From the NCBI GenBank assembly GCA_047627915.1, contig JBLHTZ010000008.1:9502-73501 (forward strand): 64,000 bases of DNA, in the 5' to 3' direction. This stretch comes from NORP294 sp047627915 (GTDB lineage: Bacteria; Bacteroidota; Bacteroidia; Flavobacteriales_E; Vicingaceae). Shown here in pieces: positions 62,962 through 64,000 of this stretch. A model generated the notes under the pieces. That model worked only from the letters and a program-made list of their open reading frames with translations. It ran no database searches and was not told the DNA's origin. The first letter of the stretch is position 1, and each line of letters opens with the position of its first letter. A program made the position numbers and the translations under genes.

Positions 62962-63726
62962 ATGTCAGCAGCAAAAAAATTAAACTTAACATTAAAAGTT
63001 TGGCGCCAAAAAAACGGCAATGCTAAAGGTAGCCTCGAAACTTATCCGTTAAATGATATTTCTCCTGACAGTTCTTTTTTAGAAATGTTGGATATTTTAA
63101 ATAACGGCCTAATTAATAAAGGGGAGAGCCCTGTTACTTTCGACCACGATTGTAGAGAAGGTATTTGTGGCTCTTGTTCACTGTACATTAATGGTGAACC
63201 TCACGGTCCTTCAAGGATGGTGACCACTTGTCAATTACACATGCGTTCATTTGAAGACGGTGAGACAATTTACATCGAGCCATTTAGAGCTAAAGCATTT
63301 CCTATAATAAAGGATTTAATGGTGGATAGAAGCGCATTCGATCGCATTCAGCAAGCAGGTGGATACATTTCTGTAAATACTTCAGGAAATACACAAGATG
63401 CTAACTCTATTCCAATTGAAAAGCAAGATGCAGATGAAGCATTTTATTCTGCAGCCTGTATTGGATGTGGAGCTTGTGTTGCAGCTTGTAAAAATGCATC
63501 AGCATCTTTATTTGTAGCTGCAAAAGTTTCTCAGTATGCGTTGTTACCGCAAGGTAAAATTGAAGCCAAGGATAGAGTATTAAACATGGTAAAACAGGCG
63601 GAAAAAGAAGGTTTTGGCCCATGTTCGAACACAGGAGCTTGTGAGGTAGAGTGCCCGAAAGGAATTTCTATTGAAAACATTGCTAGAATGAACAGAGAGT
63701 TCTTATCTGCAACAATTAGTAAATAA
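62962..63726 (+). CDS. sdhB: Succinate dehydrogenase/fumarate reductase iron-sulfur subunit
   Basis: A 254-residue electron-transfer subunit. The N-terminal [2Fe-2S] ligands are Cys64, Cys69, Cys72 and Cys90 (CREGICGSC...C). The C-terminal ferredoxin-like part has CIGCGACVAAC and CSNTGACEVECPKG for the [4Fe-4S] and [3Fe-4S] clusters. It links SdhA to the haems of SdhC. The aminotransferase gene starts 6 bp downstream and may be co-transcribed. Confidence 0.97.
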   Translation: MSAAKKLNLTLKVWRQKNGNAKGSLETYPLNDISPDSSFLEMLDILNNGLINKGESPVTFDHDCREGICGSCSLYINGEPHGPSRMVTTCQLHMRSFEDGETIYIEPFRAKAFPIIKDLMVDRSAFDRIQQAGGYISVNTSGNTQDANSIPIEKQDADEAFYSAACIGCGACVAACKNASASLFVAAKVSQYALLPQGKIEAKDRVLNMVKQAEKEGFGPCSNTGACEVECPKGISIENIARMNREFLSATISK

Positions 63727-63732
63727 GGCAGG

Positions 63733-64000
63733 ATGCCAAATTTGAGTGCCAGTATAAAAAGTAAACTTCCTAAAGTAGGAACTACCATATTTTCAAAAAT
63801 GTCGGCTTTGGCCGCTCAAGAAAAAGCCCTGAACTTGTCTCAGGGCTTTCCTGATTTTGACTGTTCGCCAAGACTCATAGAGCTTGTAACAAAAGCGATG
63901 TACTCCGGAATGAATCAATATGCCCCAATGCCTGGATTATTGAGTTTAAGGGAAGCTATTGCTAAAAAAACAGAAGATTTATACACCGGAATATATCATC
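63733..64000 (+). CDS. Class I/II aminotransferase, N-terminal part (gene continues past window)
   Basis: The first 89 codons of a PLP-dependent aminotransferase: SKLPKVGTTIFSKMSALAAQEKALNLSQGFPDFDCSPRLIELV and YAPMPGLLSLREAIAKK match the methionine/kynurenine aminotransferase (YbdL-like) subgroup, which transaminates methionine, kynurenine and aromatic amino acids. The catalytic lysine is beyond the window. ATG at 63733 is 6 bp after sdhB. A perfect 10-bp inverted repeat lies within codons 31-39. Confidence 0.85.
   Translation, partial: MPNLSASIKSKLPKVGTTIFSKMSALAAQEKALNLSQGFPDFDCSPRLIELVTKAMYSGMNQYAPMPGLLSLREAIAKKTEDLYTGIYH
63823..63849 (+). repeat. Perfect 10-bp inverted repeat inside the aminotransferase 5' coding region
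   Basis: AAAGCCCTGA and TCAGGGCTTT are exact complements separated by 7 bases. No T tract follows, so it is not a standard terminator; part of it is explained by the coding constraint of the conserved LSQGF segment. Confidence 0.6.

Noticed and set aside
1..64000. CRISPR arrays, insertion sequences, prophage, tRNA or rRNA genes
   Set aside because: No regularly spaced repeats, transposase or integrase motifs, or cloverleaf-like sequences were found on reading the window; a tRNA or IS search program would be needed to exclude small remnants.

Overview
The window is about 64 kb of dense, AT-rich chromosome from a member of the Bacteroidota. It is most likely a marine Flavobacteriales lineage outside the core Flavobacteriaceae; the order is inferred, while the phylum is well supported. 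The evidence is: proteins with type IX secretion (T9SS) C-terminal sorting domains, two CarboxypepD_reg-like TonB-dependent receptors, a PorV/PorQ-family barrel, DUF6089-type outer membrane proteins, a BamA–OmpH–OmpH–MurI cluster, a bacterial GGGP synthase, a long-form IspG, and promoters of the Bacteroidota type (TTTG-N19-TAnnTTTG). No rRNA, tRNA, CRISPR array, insertion sequence or prophage was seen, so this looks like core chromosome with a few lineage-specific islands.

Layout. 1-7.2 kb (+): end of nadK, two DUF6089-like proteins, uppS, bamA, two ompH/skp genes and murI, i.e. envelope biogenesis. 7.2-18.4 kb: information-processing genes (prfB, recQ, ligA, ruvC, HIT, greA) interleaved with a decayed AtoE-type transporter, an orphan DppC-type permease, a GT2 glycosyltransferase and a flippase-like membrane protein. 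18.4-27.6 kb (-): a 9-kb operon of a TonB-dependent receptor, a 1422-aa secreted protein and a PorV-family barrel. 27.7-31.4 kb: a small basic secreted protein, a lipoprotein with a Rieske-like sequence pattern but no cluster ligands, ahcY, a 4'-phosphopantetheinyl transferase and GGGP synthase. 31.4-35.1 kb (+): a vitamin-uptake cassette (PnuC family, NadR-like kinase, TPP riboswitch, TonB receptor). 35.2-46.6 kb: aminopeptidase P, alpha/beta hydrolase, long ispG, a solute-binding protein, a coiled-coil lipoprotein, an M20 amidohydrolase, a half-size TauE/SafE protein, a propeller/outer-membrane-barrel fusion and an MBL hydrolase. 46.6-50.1 kb (-): kynurenine genes kynU and kmo with a linked outer membrane protein. 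50.1-50.6 kb: the only gene-poor stretch. 50.6-59.9 kb (+): gcvP, then three tandem paralogous T9SS cargo proteins, each followed by its own terminator. 60.1-64 kb (+): sdhCAB and the start of a class I aminotransferase.

Themes. Several genes serve isoprenoid and envelope lipid chemistry (uppS, ispG, GGGP synthase, flippase/GT2). NAD and tryptophan metabolism is represented by nadK, kmo and kynU. The candidates most worth following are the TonB receptor/giant protein/PorV operon, the mosaic T9SS triplet, the Rieske-like lipoprotein, the propeller-barrel fusion with a degenerate peptidase-like region, and the thiamine-linked kinase. Genes are packed tightly: four convergent pairs share a 4-nt double stop (YTAA), and ruvC and its divergent neighbour share one base of their start codons.
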